Origin: CBDFHF01 sp965247565
GTDB lineage: Bacteria > Pseudomonadota > Gammaproteobacteria > Methylococcales > Methylomonadaceae
Length of the DNA stretch: 64,000 nt
Assembly: GCA_965247565.1 (NCBI GenBank)
Contig: CBDFHF010000002.1
Location: forward strand, 186,001-250,000
Direction: 5' to 3'
The position numbers were made by a program, and so were the translations under genes. Of the stretch, positions 1 to 7,825 are shown in pieces. Every line of letters starts with the position of its first letter. Position 1 is the stretch's first letter. The notes under the pieces were generated by a model. The model worked only from the letters and a program-made list of their open reading frames with translations, searched no databases and had not been told where the DNA came from.

Positions 1-662
1 AAGAAGGTTTTCCGGTCACCCGTATTACCGATGTTGGTCGGCATTTACATGATGCTTTCCTAACCCATGGTGGTCAAAAGCTAATGATTGCCTCTTATGA
101 TGACAGCATCGTTGCCGCTATTGATTTGAAAGAACGCAAAATCATTAAAAAGCTGGAAGCCGGTTGCGTGCCGCATGTCGGCGGTGGTTCAGCCGTGGTT
201 GTTGACGGTCGTACTTTAGGCTTTGGCACTAACTTCGGTGATTGCGACAAAATGGTGGTCAGCGTTTGGGACTTGGATAAAATGGAAGTGGTTAAACAAA
301 TCCCAGTGTCTGGCGGTACTGAATCACCTGCAGCGCACGCCAACGCCCCTTATGTGGCGGTCGACATTATCTCTAAAGACCGCAGAGCACGCACCATTCA
401 ATTGATTGATAAAAAATCATTAGAAGTCGTTAAAACTTTGGATGTTGGTGGCCATGCTTATTTTCCTGAGTACAGTGCCGATGGCAAGTTTTTATATGTC
501 AGCGCCGGCTACAACGGCGATGAAGTCGTGGTTTATGATTCCACTTCGTTAGAAAAAGTCGCAGCCATCGGTATGGAAAGTCCGGCCGGTATTTTCTCGC
601 ATGGCAGGGTCAGATACATGACCCGCGGCCTGTCTCCTGATGAAATGAAAGGAGCCAAATAA
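1..662 (+). CDS. nirN: NirN/NirS-type heme d1 beta-propeller protein, 3' part (5' end outside window)
   Basis: The reading frame is open from the left edge, so only the C-terminal part (about 220 residues) of a cytochrome cd1-like eight-bladed propeller is seen. Repeating blade motifs (VVYD, IQLID, VWDLD) are visible, as are the stretches TESPAAH, GGHAYFPEY and MESPAGIFSH. As I recall the families, these fit NirN, the periplasmic dihydro-heme d1 dehydrogenase that finishes heme d1, better than the nitrite reductase NirS, but NirS is not excluded. The stop codon overlaps the start of the next cytochrome gene by one base, and heme d1 synthesis genes follow directly, so it belongs to one operon. 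The N-terminal cytochrome c domain, if present, lies outside the window. Confidence 0.65.
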   Translation, partial: EGFPVTRITDVGRHLHDAFLTHGGQKLMIASYDDSIVAAIDLKERKIIKKLEAGCVPHVGGGSAVVVDGRTLGFGTNFGDCDKMVVSVWDLDKMEVVKQIPVSGGTESPAAHANAPYVAVDIISKDRRARTIQLIDKKSLEVVKTLDVGGHAYFPEYSADGKFLYVSAGYNGDEVVVYDSTSLEKVAAIGMESPAGIFSHGRVRYMTRGLSPDEMKGAK

Positions 663-973
663 TGAAAACAATCGCTCTTGCTAGCGCATTAATCGCAGGT
701 TTTTGCTTTATGCAAAGCGCAACGGCGGCAAGCTTATATGCAGGGCAATCCAGAGCTGCAGCAGTTTGTTCGCAATGCCATGGCATAAAAATGCCGTCAG
801 CTAATGCGCCGTTTCCGCCATTAGCAGGGCGCGATGCGGCTTATTTGGAATCCGCTCTTAAGCAATACCGCGATAAAACCCGCAAATCAGACATTATGAA
901 TAATATCGCCGGATCGCTGACCGATCAGGATATTCATAATGTCGCCGAGTATTATTCCAGGGTTAAACCATAA
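662..973 (+). CDS. periplasmic c-type cytochrome (class I, c553-like)
   Basis: This is a 103-residue protein with a Sec signal peptide (residues 1-22, ending ATA-A) and one heme c attachment motif, CSQCH, near residue 37. Downstream are GIKMPSANAPFPPLAG and a C-terminal helix typical of small class I cytochromes. It is presumably exported and acts as an electron carrier for the cd1-type enzyme or for the dehydrogenase step of heme d1 synthesis. It starts on the last base of the upstream cd1-like gene (TAATG) and ends 8 bases before nirC, so the genes are co-transcribed. It occupies the place of nirM in some nir clusters, but the sequence alone does not justify that name. Confidence 0.8.
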   Translation: MKTIALASALIAGFCFMQSATAASLYAGQSRAAAVCSQCHGIKMPSANAPFPPLAGRDAAYLESALKQYRDKTRKSDIMNNIAGSLTDQDIHNVAEYYSRVKP

Positions 974-981
974 GTCCGGCG

Positions 982-1287
982 ATGCGAATTCTGCTGCTGG
1001 GGTTTTTGTTGATGTCTATGACAGGCATTGCTGGTCAGCCTCCAACGGGTAGGCAAATGGAATTACGAAATTTGCTTAAACATGATTGCGGTGCTTGTCA
1101 TGGCTTAACATTAAAAGGCGGTCTTGGTCCTGCGCTTTTGCCTGAAAACTTGAATGGTAAATCGGATGGTTACCTGTTAAGCACCATTCTGGAAGGGCAT
1201 AAAGGTACGGCTATGCCGCCTTGGCAGCAGTTCTTAAGCCAAGAGGATGCAATTTGGCTATTGGGTATTTTGCGCAAGCCTGAGTGA
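982..1287 (+). CDS. nirC: NirC, cytochrome c55x of the nir cluster
   Basis: A 101-residue cytochrome with a signal peptide (about residues 1-18), the heme motif CGACH followed by GLTLKGGLGPALLP, and a likely axial methionine in AMPPW. This motif order and length are those of NirC, a small periplasmic cytochrome that in denitrifiers donates electrons to NirS and sits in the heme d1 cluster. It lies between another cytochrome gene and a DUF2380 gene whose possible GTG start overlaps this stop codon. The role as electron donor is taken from the family; the partner is not shown by the sequence. Confidence 0.85.
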   Translation: MRILLLGFLLMSMTGIAGQPPTGRQMELRNLLKHDCGACHGLTLKGGLGPALLPENLNGKSDGYLLSTILEGHKGTAMPPWQQFLSQEDAIWLLGILRKPE

Positions 1288-1298
1288 TAAACATCCCG

Positions 1299-1835
1299 AT
1301 GAAACATATTCTGAAAATACCGTGGTTATTGTTTGTGATAGTTTTTTCCACCACTTCAGCCAATGCCGAAACAAGCATTGCTATATTAGATTTTGAACTG
1401 CATGACTTAACCTTGGCGCCCGGCATTCCTGCTGAAATTAGAAGAACCGCCAGCGTAAAGCCACTGCTAGAAAATGAATTAAAACGCGCCGGCTATCGGA
1501 TTGTTCCAATTGATCTTGTCGTCCAACATAAAGCCAATAGTGGGATTGGTTATTTATTTGATCACGATGATGTTGCGGCTGAGCTGGGTAACTCTGTCGG
1601 AGCAGATTATGTTTTGGTGGGCAGGCTACATAAACCCAGTTTTTTGTTTGCTTATTTGATGGGGCATTTGGTCAGAGTAAAAGATGGTCGTTTGCTGGGT
1701 AACTATATTTCAGAAACCAAGGGCGGCGATCTTAAATTGACGCTAAAAGGCGTTGAGAGCCTTGCCGATAAAGTTGATGACGATTTGGACAAGCGATACA
1801 CACCGCCACCTCCGAAGCAGTCGATTGAGCGCTGA
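1299..1835 (+). CDS. DUF2380 secreted protein
   Basis: The ATG at 1299 gives 178 residues with a clean signal peptide (KHILKIPWLLFVIVFSTTSANA). A GTG at 1284 in the same frame overlaps the nirC stop and would add five residues. The mature protein has the DUF2380 pattern: SIAILDFELHD at the start of the mature chain, then an alternating helix/strand region with GADYVLVGRLHKPS, resembling the small periplasmic domains related to TolB-N or CsgG-like folds. Its function is not known. It lies inside the heme d1 operon, between nirC and nirF, on the same strand and with short gaps, which suggests co-expression, possibly in periplasmic handling of the pathway, but this is inference. The tail is rich in proline (TPPPPK). 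Confidence 0.7.
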   Translation: MKHILKIPWLLFVIVFSTTSANAETSIAILDFELHDLTLAPGIPAEIRRTASVKPLLENELKRAGYRIVPIDLVVQHKANSGIGYLFDHDDVAAELGNSVGADYVLVGRLHKPSFLFAYLMGHLVRVKDGRLLGNYISETKGGDLKLTLKGVESLADKVDDDLDKRYTPPPPKQSIER

Positions 1836-1894
1836 TTTGTTGCTATTGTGGCCATCAGCAAGCTGAAAACACCTCTATTATTTTTGCTAAAATC

Positions 1895-3058
1895 ATGATC
1901 AAACTACTGCCTGTATTCGGATTAATTATTTCTTTAAATTCACTCGCAGAACCGCGCGCTAGTGGTGATTTAGGTGTTGTCATTGAACGGGAGGATAATA
2001 GTGTCTTGATTGTTAACACCACAGAACACAAGCGCTTAGCCGAAATTAAAGGATTGGGCGATCTATCCCATGCTTCAGTAGTATTCTCCCGTGATCAACA
2101 TTACGCCTATATCTTTGGTCGCGATGGCGGTTTAACCAAAGTTGATTTATTAGCAGATAAAATCGACAAGCGCATTATTCAAGCTGGCAATAGCATCGGC
2201 GGCGCGATTTCTCAAGACGGCAAATTAATTGCGGTATCCAATTACACACCCGGCGGCGTTAAGGTGTTTTCGGCCACTACATTGGAGCTGGTTGCCGATA
2301 TTCCGGCGGCTTACGATAACGGAAAACTTTCCAAAGTGGTTGGCTTAGTTGACGCGCCGGGACAGCGTTTTGTGTTCAGTTTGTTTGACGCCAATGAGAT
2401 TTGGGTATTGGACATGAAAATCCCGAAAATACCCATCGTCAACAAATTTAAAAATATCGGCAAACAACCTTATGATGCCTTATTGACACCCGAAGGTCGT
2501 TATTATGTTGCCGGTTTATTTGGCGAGGGCGGCATGGCTCTGCTGGATTTATGGCAACCGGAGCTGGGTACGAAAAAGATTTTTCCTGATTACGTCAAAG
2601 ATGACGAAAAACTCCCAGTTTACAAAATGCCGCATTTGGAAGGTTGGACTGTTGCAGGCGATTATTTGTTTGTTCCCGCCATTGGCAAACATGAAGTTTT
2701 AGTTGTCGATAAACATAATTGGCAACTGGTTAAAGCCATTCCGGTTCCGGGTCAGCCGGTATTTGTGATGGCCAGACCGGATGCACGACAAGTCTGGGTC
2801 AACTTTGCTTTTCCGGATAACAGCCGAGTGCAAGTGATTGATACCAACGATTTATCATTAACTAAATTATTGACGCCCGGTAAAGCGGTGTTGCATATGG
2901 AGTTCACTCCACGCGGTGAACAGGTTTGGTTAGCGGTACGCGATGATAACCAAGTAGTCGTTTATGATACCGATACCTTGCAGGCAATAGCGCGTTTACC
3001 CGCTCATACACCCAGTGGTATTTTTTTTAGCGCTCGGGCCAATAAAATAGGTTTATAG
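1895..3058 (+). CDS. nirF: NirF, heme d1 biosynthesis propeller protein
   Basis: This 387-residue protein is a cd1-like beta-propeller without a cytochrome c domain; no CxxCH is present. It begins with a short hydrophobic export signal (residues 2-18, ending SLA-EP). Typical NirF stretches are visible: SHASVVFSRD, YAYIFGRDGGLTKVD, GNSIGGAISQDGK, and the C-terminal blade MEFTPRGEQVWLAVRDDNQVVVYD ending in TPSGIFFS. NirF acts in the periplasm in a late step of heme d1 formation and binds tetrapyrrole. Only 3 bases separate it from nirD, so the two are one operon. The length matches known NirF proteins (about 390 residues). Confidence 0.9.
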   Translation: MIKLLPVFGLIISLNSLAEPRASGDLGVVIEREDNSVLIVNTTEHKRLAEIKGLGDLSHASVVFSRDQHYAYIFGRDGGLTKVDLLADKIDKRIIQAGNSIGGAISQDGKLIAVSNYTPGGVKVFSATTLELVADIPAAYDNGKLSKVVGLVDAPGQRFVFSLFDANEIWVLDMKIPKIPIVNKFKNIGKQPYDALLTPEGRYYVAGLFGEGGMALLDLWQPELGTKKIFPDYVKDDEKLPVYKMPHLEGWTVAGDYLFVPAIGKHEVLVVDKHNWQLVKAIPVPGQPVFVMARPDARQVWVNFAFPDNSRVQVIDTNDLSLTKLLTPGKAVLHMEFTPRGEQVWLAVRDDNQVVVYDTDTLQAIARLPAHTPSGIFFSARANKIGL

Positions 3059-3061
3059 GCT

Positions 3062-3520
3062 ATGTTATCGCCACTGCATAAGCAATTGCTGAATGACTAT
3101 CAGCGTAATTTTCCTGTATCACCAAGACCTTATTTGGACATTGCTAATGAACTGGGTGTGTCAGAAGCGGAAGTGATGGAAGCGTTAGCCGAATTGAATG
3201 CGGCCGATGTGATTACCCGCATTGGTTCGGTAATTCCGCCTAATCGAATTGGAGTCAGCACGCTTGCAGCGATGGCTATTCCTGAAAGACAGCTGCAAGA
3301 GATAGCGCAGTTGGTTAACGGCTACACCGAAGTCAATCATAATTACGAACGCGAGCATGATTTTAACCTGTGGTTTGTTATCATCGCCCACGATAACAAA
3401 CATTTGCAGCGCGTTATTGCAGATATTGAGCAGCAAACCGGTTTCAGTGTGATGTCCCTGCCGTTGTTGGATGATTATTTTATCGACCTGAGCTTTAACA
3501 TGGATTTACATGATTGTTGA
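3062..3520 (+). CDS. nirD: NirD, siroheme decarboxylase subunit (AsnC/Lrp-like)
   Basis: A 152-residue Lrp/AsnC-like protein: an N-terminal winged helix (about residues 15-60, IANELGVSEAEVMEAL) followed by a ferredoxin-like RAM domain containing VNHNYEREHDFNLWFV. NirD, L, G and H together decarboxylate siroheme to 12,18-didecarboxysiroheme in heme d1 synthesis; the DNA-binding fold is reused for catalysis. The HNYE-H histidine motif is of the type shared by NirD and NirG. The gene begins three bases after nirF and overlaps nirL by 11 bases. The letter is assigned by order and by similarity to NirG; the family assignment is firm. Confidence 0.88.
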   Translation: MLSPLHKQLLNDYQRNFPVSPRPYLDIANELGVSEAEVMEALAELNAADVITRIGSVIPPNRIGVSTLAAMAIPERQLQEIAQLVNGYTEVNHNYEREHDFNLWFVIIAHDNKHLQRVIADIEQQTGFSVMSLPLLDDYFIDLSFNMDLHDC

Positions 3521-4013
3521 TGGTATCAATCAGCAATTGCTGTCTGCTATTCAACAAGGTTTGCCGATTGCGCCGCGGCCTTATGCTGAGTTGGGAGAGC
3601 AATTAGGATTATCAGAACTAGAGGTGCTAGAGCGTTTAACCTTGCTACAACAATCGGGTTTGATTAAACGACTGGGCCTTATCGTCAAGCATCGTAAGCT
3701 TGGCTATCAAGCCAACGCCATGGTGGTTTGGGATATTCCGGATGAACAAGTATCATGGTTTGGGCAGAGCATGAGCAATTTTGAATTTGTTAATCTGTGT
3801 TATCGCAGACCGCGCCATGGTAATGCTTGGCCTTACAATTTGTATTGCATGATTCATGGTAAAAGCCGCGATACGGTTCTGCAGCAAATCGAATTGTTAA
3901 CACAAACTTGTCAGTTGCAAACTTACCCTAAAGCAATTTTGTTTAGCCGCCGATGCTTTAAGCAACGCGGTGCTATTTATCCAGCTGCGGACAAGGTATT
4001 AGCACATGGATGA
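3510..4013 (+). CDS. nirL: NirL, siroheme decarboxylase subunit
   Basis: A 167-residue Lrp/AsnC-like subunit whose N-terminal helix-turn-helix (YAELGEQLGLSELEVLERL) is followed by a RAM-like domain with the motif NLCYRRPRHGNAWPYNLYCMIHGKSR. That YRRPRH-WPYNL signature marks the NirL/NirH type, as opposed to the HNYEREH signature of NirD/NirG. It forms part of the cytoplasmic complex that removes two acetate carboxyl groups from siroheme. It overlaps nirD by 11 bases and nirG by 8 bases, so translation is probably coupled. NirL rather than NirH is inferred from gene order. Confidence 0.87.
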   Translation: MIVDGINQQLLSAIQQGLPIAPRPYAELGEQLGLSELEVLERLTLLQQSGLIKRLGLIVKHRKLGYQANAMVVWDIPDEQVSWFGQSMSNFEFVNLCYRRPRHGNAWPYNLYCMIHGKSRDTVLQQIELLTQTCQLQTYPKAILFSRRCFKQRGAIYPAADKVLAHG

Positions 4014-4449
4014 CGTTGATCGTTTAATTATCAATACTTTACAGGACAGCTTTCCAATTTGTACTTCCCCTTATAAACAGATTGCCGAACAGCTGGGTTT
4101 AGAAGAAATGGAACTCATCAGTCGTTTACAGCATCTGCTGGATAACGGCACGCTCAGCCGTTTTGGCCCGCTCTACAATGCTGAACAAATGGGCGGGGCA
4201 TTAACGCTGGCGGCGGTGAAAGTGCCAAACGAATACTTTGATGAAGTCGCGGGCATCATCAACGCTTTTCCAGAAGTGGCGCATAACTATGCTCGCAATC
4301 ATGAAATGAATATGTGGTTTGTATTAGCGACTGAAACACCCGAACAGATCCAGAAAACCATCACCGCTATTGAGCAAAAAACCGGACTAATGGTTTATAA
4401 CATGCCCAAACAAAAAGAGTATTTTGTTAACTTAAAGCTGCAAGCTTAA
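4006..4449 (+). CDS. nirG: NirG, siroheme decarboxylase subunit
   Basis: A 147-residue paralogue of NirD with the same layout: an HTH (IAEQLGLEEMELISRL) and a RAM domain bearing VAHNYARNHEMNMWFVL. It is the second D/G-type subunit of the siroheme decarboxylase, and together with the L/H types it makes up the four-gene form found in pseudomonad-like nir clusters, unlike organisms where the halves are fused. It overlaps nirL by 8 bases and is separated from nirH by two bases. The sequence resembles NirD more than NirL or NirH, as expected from an old duplication. Confidence 0.87.
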   Translation: MDDVDRLIINTLQDSFPICTSPYKQIAEQLGLEEMELISRLQHLLDNGTLSRFGPLYNAEQMGGALTLAAVKVPNEYFDEVAGIINAFPEVAHNYARNHEMNMWFVLATETPEQIQKTITAIEQKTGLMVYNMPKQKEYFVNLKLQA

Positions 4450-4451
4450 TC

Positions 4452-4937
4452 ATGTTGGATGCCACAGACCGACGTATTATGCACTTAACCCAAGCCGGGT
4501 TGCCGATAACGCCAGAACCATACCAAACTATTGCGGAACAATTGGGTTTAAGCGCTGATGAGGTTATGTCGCGGATGGTTGCCATGCAAGAACAGGGCAT
4601 TATTCGTCGTATTGGTGCGGTGCCAAATCACTACAAACTAGGCTACCATTTTAACGGTATGACCGTTTGGAATGTGCCTGATGAGAAGATCGATAAGCTG
4701 GGACAAGAGGTTGGCCAACTGGCATTCGTTAGCCACTGTTACCATCGACCCAGACACTTGCCGGAATGGCCGTATAATTTATTTGCCATGGTACACGGAA
4801 AAACCCAAGATGAGGTAGATGCACAAATTCGGCAGATCGCTCAATTACTTGGCTCTTACAATCTAGGCCATGATGTCTTGTTTAGTTCAAAAATTTTAAA
4901 GAAAACCGGGTTTCGCAGTAATAGACAGGGCGTTTGA
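4452..4937 (+). CDS. nirH: NirH, siroheme decarboxylase subunit
   Basis: A 161-residue L/H-type subunit with HTH (IAEQLGLSADEVMSRM) and the motif SHCYHRPRHLPEWPYNLFAMVHGKTQ, matching the NirL signature upstream. It is the last gene of the visible heme d1 operon. The radical SAM gene nirJ, which often follows nirH, is not here: the next 461 bases hold no credible gene and the next operon is unrelated, so nirJ must lie upstream of the window or elsewhere. Family certainty is high; the letter H rests on gene order. Confidence 0.87.
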   Translation: MLDATDRRIMHLTQAGLPITPEPYQTIAEQLGLSADEVMSRMVAMQEQGIIRRIGAVPNHYKLGYHFNGMTVWNVPDEKIDKLGQEVGQLAFVSHCYHRPRHLPEWPYNLFAMVHGKTQDEVDAQIRQIAQLLGSYNLGHDVLFSSKILKKTGFRSNRQGV

Positions 4938-5398
4938 GAAAACGGGTTGTCAATTTTAAGTCTGGTTTGCAGTATTTTCCAATCCCTGTATGAGCCGGAG
5001 TGATAAGTGTTTTTGAAAAATGGCTTAAGCAGCGCTTTGTTGGTATTTATTAATTGAAAACGTTATACCCTCGGCTCGATGATGTTGGGCCGTATGATTA
5101 TCATTGAATCTGGCAGCCAAAGCGTCTGATTTTTCCAACGTGGTTCCCGATTTGAGATAGCCTTCCGCTGCGGGCTCTGAGCGGGGCTTTTCATAGGGTG
5201 TCATCATGTCCTGATAACTGTAGCGCCTAGCTTTTGTTGCGACGCACTAGATTGGTGCGCAAACATCCAGCCAGTTACATTTTGGTGCTGTATGCCATCG
5301 TATTGTTTGATACCGGCAGGTTGAGCGTCGCGTTTTGTGAAAGTATTTAAGGTGGCATCATTTGTGCTGTAACTATTGCAACCATCATAAAAACAATA
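4938..5398. other. 461-base gap between nir operon and ATP-grasp operon
   Basis: No credible complete gene is present. A 60-codon minus-strand frame at 5025-5207 may be a decayed transposase/integrase end (listed separately). The stretch from about 5210 to 5398 should carry the promoter of the ATP-grasp operon, but no convincing -35/-10 pair was identified by eye. Confidence 0.6.
5025..5207 (-). pseudogene. possible 3' remnant of a transposase/integrase
   Basis: The short frame contains MMTPYEKPRSEPAAEGYLK and GTTLEKSDALAARFNDN. This pattern resembles, from memory, the C-terminal end of some integrase-core transposases (MTPYEKL.SLP.A..YLKPG.TFE.LD). Upstream on the same strand there is no continuing frame with a DDE core. 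If the resemblance is real it is a decayed fragment downstream of nirH; it may also be chance coding. Confidence 0.25.
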
Positions 5399-5407
5399 GT
5401 GATCGCC

Positions 5408-6859
5408 ATGCCTTCTATTTGGAACAATTACAAAGTTGATAACAATTGCGATGAGTTGATGTTTTCAGCAAATCAGCCACATCTTGCCAGTTATGGTTTA
5501 TGCCAGTATCTGGATGTATTAGACAAAGAATCAATTCAAGCCCGAAAAACTGCCGCAGAGCACGCCATTCTGGAAATGGGTATTTCATTTACCGTGTACA
5601 GTGATGAGGGCAATATTGATAGGGCTTGGCCTTTCGACATCATTCCCAGAATCATTGAACAGCAAGAATGGACGATGATTGAAGCGGGGCTAAAACAACG
5701 TTTAAAAGCCCTCAATTGTTTTATTAGCGATGTGTATGCCGAGCAATCTTTCATCAAGGAAGGATTGATTCCGGCTGATATTATCAACAGCTCTAAAAAC
5801 TTTCGGAAGCAATGCGTAGGCATGCGTCCTCGGCATGATGTATGGGCCAATATCTGCGGTACTGATTTGGTCAGGGATAAAAACGGGGTGATGTATGTCC
5901 TGGAAGATAATCTGAGAGTGCCTTCCGGCGTATCTTATATGTTGGAAAACCGGGTGATTACGAAACGGGTCTTTCCAGAGTTATTGCAAAACACCACGAT
6001 TTTGCCTATCGATGATTATCCGGTGCAGTTGCACGATATGCTCTGTTCCATAGCGCCAGCGGTGCAAGGAAAACCGCAGATTGTGGTGTTGACGCCCGGC
6101 ATCTATAACTCAGCTTATTTTGAGCATGCTTATTTAGCTCAGCAAATGGGCGCGCAATTGGTGGAAGGTAAAGATCTGGTCGTTAAGCCGGATGACTTCG
6201 TTTATATGCGCACCATTGAGGGGCTGGAAAAAGTCGATGTGATTTATCGGCGAATTGATGATGACTTTCTAGATCCGGAAGTTTTTCGGGCAGATTCTGC
6301 CTTAGGTGTGCCGGGCTTGATGCGTGCCTGGCTGGCCGGAAACGTAGCGTTGGCAAATGCGCCAGGAGCAGGAGTTGCCGATGATAAGGTTGTGTACGCT
6401 TATGTGCCGGAGATGATTCGGTATTATCTGAATGAAAAGCCGATTTTACCGAATGTAGAAACCTATCTGTGCAGCGATCCTGAACAATATGCCTATGTAA
6501 TTGAGCATTTGGCAGAGTTAGTGGTTAAGCCTGCCAATGAGTCCGGAGGTTACGGCATGATTGTGGGTCCTCATGCCACCGCAAAAGAAATCGCAGATTT
6601 TAAAAAAGTGATTCTTGAAAACCCGCGTAATTATATCGGCCAGCCTACGTTGGCTATTTCAACTTCACCCACTTTGTGTAAGGACAATTTAGAGCCCCGG
6701 CATGTGGATTTAAGGCCTTTTATCCTCCAGGGCGAAAATATTTTTGTGACAGCCGGTGGTTTAACCAGAGTGGCGCTGAAAAAGGGTTCTTTGGTGGTTA
6801 ATTCATCCCAAGGCGGTGGCAGTAAAGATACCTGGATAATTAATACAAGGGGGAAATGA
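5408..6859 (+). CDS. circularly permuted type 2 ATP-grasp protein (amidoligase)
   Basis: This is a standalone circularly permuted ATP-grasp enzyme (DUF404/DUF407 type), 483 residues from the ATG at 5408; a GTG at 5399 would add three. Family stretches are clear: GISFTVYSDEG-IDRAWPFDIIPR, EWTMIEAGLKQRLKALN, VLEDNLRVPSGVSYMLENR, VVLTPGIYNSAYFEHAYLAQQMG, VYRRIDDDFLDPE, VVKPANESGGYGM and a C-terminal GGSKDTWI. The family is predicted to form amide or peptide bonds using ATP. It overlaps the next gene (alpha-E) by four bases, and its larger homologue at 11281 carries both domains in one chain. The system is typically found with transglutaminases and Anbu, as here. The substrate is unknown. Confidence 0.9.
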   Translation: MPSIWNNYKVDNNCDELMFSANQPHLASYGLCQYLDVLDKESIQARKTAAEHAILEMGISFTVYSDEGNIDRAWPFDIIPRIIEQQEWTMIEAGLKQRLKALNCFISDVYAEQSFIKEGLIPADIINSSKNFRKQCVGMRPRHDVWANICGTDLVRDKNGVMYVLEDNLRVPSGVSYMLENRVITKRVFPELLQNTTILPIDDYPVQLHDMLCSIAPAVQGKPQIVVLTPGIYNSAYFEHAYLAQQMGAQLVEGKDLVVKPDDFVYMRTIEGLEKVDVIYRRIDDDFLDPEVFRADSALGVPGLMRAWLAGNVALANAPGAGVADDKVVYAYVPEMIRYYLNEKPILPNVETYLCSDPEQYAYVIEHLAELVVKPANESGGYGMIVGPHATAKEIADFKKVILENPRNYIGQPTLAISTSPTLCKDNLEPRHVDLRPFILQGENIFVTAGGLTRVALKKGSLVVNSSQGGGSKDTWIINTRGK

Positions 6860-7785
6860 TGTTATCACGCTCTGCGGAACGTGTTTACTGGTTGGCTCGC
6901 TACTTAGAACGAACCGAAAATACTGCTAGGCTGGTAAGCATTTACATGAATTTTTTAATGGATATGCCCAGAGATGTGGAAATGGGCTGGTATACGCTCG
7001 TGCATATTATCGGGGGTAGAGATGCCTTCAATAAGCTCTATTTAAGTCCTAATGAAAGCAATGTTTGCCAGTTTTTATTAACCGATCTCAAAAACTCTGC
7101 TTCTTTACTTTCTTCGCTGTCGTTTGCTCGGGAAAACATCCGCACCTCTCGCGAGCTATTGCCTGATGAAGCATGGGAATTAGTCAATGAAATGTATCTG
7201 TTCGCTAAAGCCAGTGAGAAAAATATTGATAATCGACGCGAACGGGTTTTATTTCTGGAAAAAATCACTCATCAATGCCAGCGTTTTACCGGTCTGTTAT
7301 CCGGCTCCATGAGTAAAGATAATGCTTATGGCTTTATCTTCTTAGGTCGCAGTCTGGAGCGAGCGGATATGACTACTCGAATTTTGGATATTGGTTCTTT
7401 ATTACTCGCTGAAGACCAAACTGATGAAATTCATCAGCACGAAAGTATTATCTGGATGAACATTTTAAAGTCGGTGAGTGCTTTGCTCATGTACCGGCAA
7501 CAAGTACGTAGCCGTATTACAGGTCATGATGTGTTGACTTACTTACTTAAGGACAAACATTTTCCACGCTCGGTCGGTTGTTGTATTAGAGAAATGACCA
7601 TTTGTATTAATGAATTGCCCAACCACAATGATTTGCCGGACTACCTGTTGAAATTGGAACAGTATCTCGATGGCATTAATATCAATGAAAGCACCCAGTT
7701 ACAAGTGCATGAAATTCTGGATGTGATCCAAAAGCAGTTAGGTGAAATCAATAACCAAATTTCGGCCCATTGGTTTTTAAAATAA
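6856..7785 (+). CDS. alpha-E domain protein (DUF403)
   Basis: A 309-residue, mostly helical protein starting SRSAERVYWLARYLERTENTARL, the hallmark N-terminus of the alpha-E domain. A second conserved stretch, AYGFIFLGRSLERADMTTRILDIG, occurs around residue 155. Alpha-E proteins accompany circularly permuted ATP-grasp enzymes and are thought to assist them in peptide synthesis; no biochemical activity is established to my knowledge. The start overlaps the ATP-grasp stop (ATGA), which suggests translational coupling and a complex. A second ATG lies directly after the first. The same domain is fused to the ATP-grasp in the gene at 11281. Confidence 0.9.
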   Translation: MMLSRSAERVYWLARYLERTENTARLVSIYMNFLMDMPRDVEMGWYTLVHIIGGRDAFNKLYLSPNESNVCQFLLTDLKNSASLLSSLSFARENIRTSRELLPDEAWELVNEMYLFAKASEKNIDNRRERVLFLEKITHQCQRFTGLLSGSMSKDNAYGFIFLGRSLERADMTTRILDIGSLLLAEDQTDEIHQHESIIWMNILKSVSALLMYRQQVRSRITGHDVLTYLLKDKHFPRSVGCCIREMTICINELPNHNDLPDYLLKLEQYLDGININESTQLQVHEILDVIQKQLGEINNQISAHWFLK

Positions 7786-7825
7786 CTGCGTACATTCAAT
7801 AACCAAAGGTTGAACAGGAAGCACT

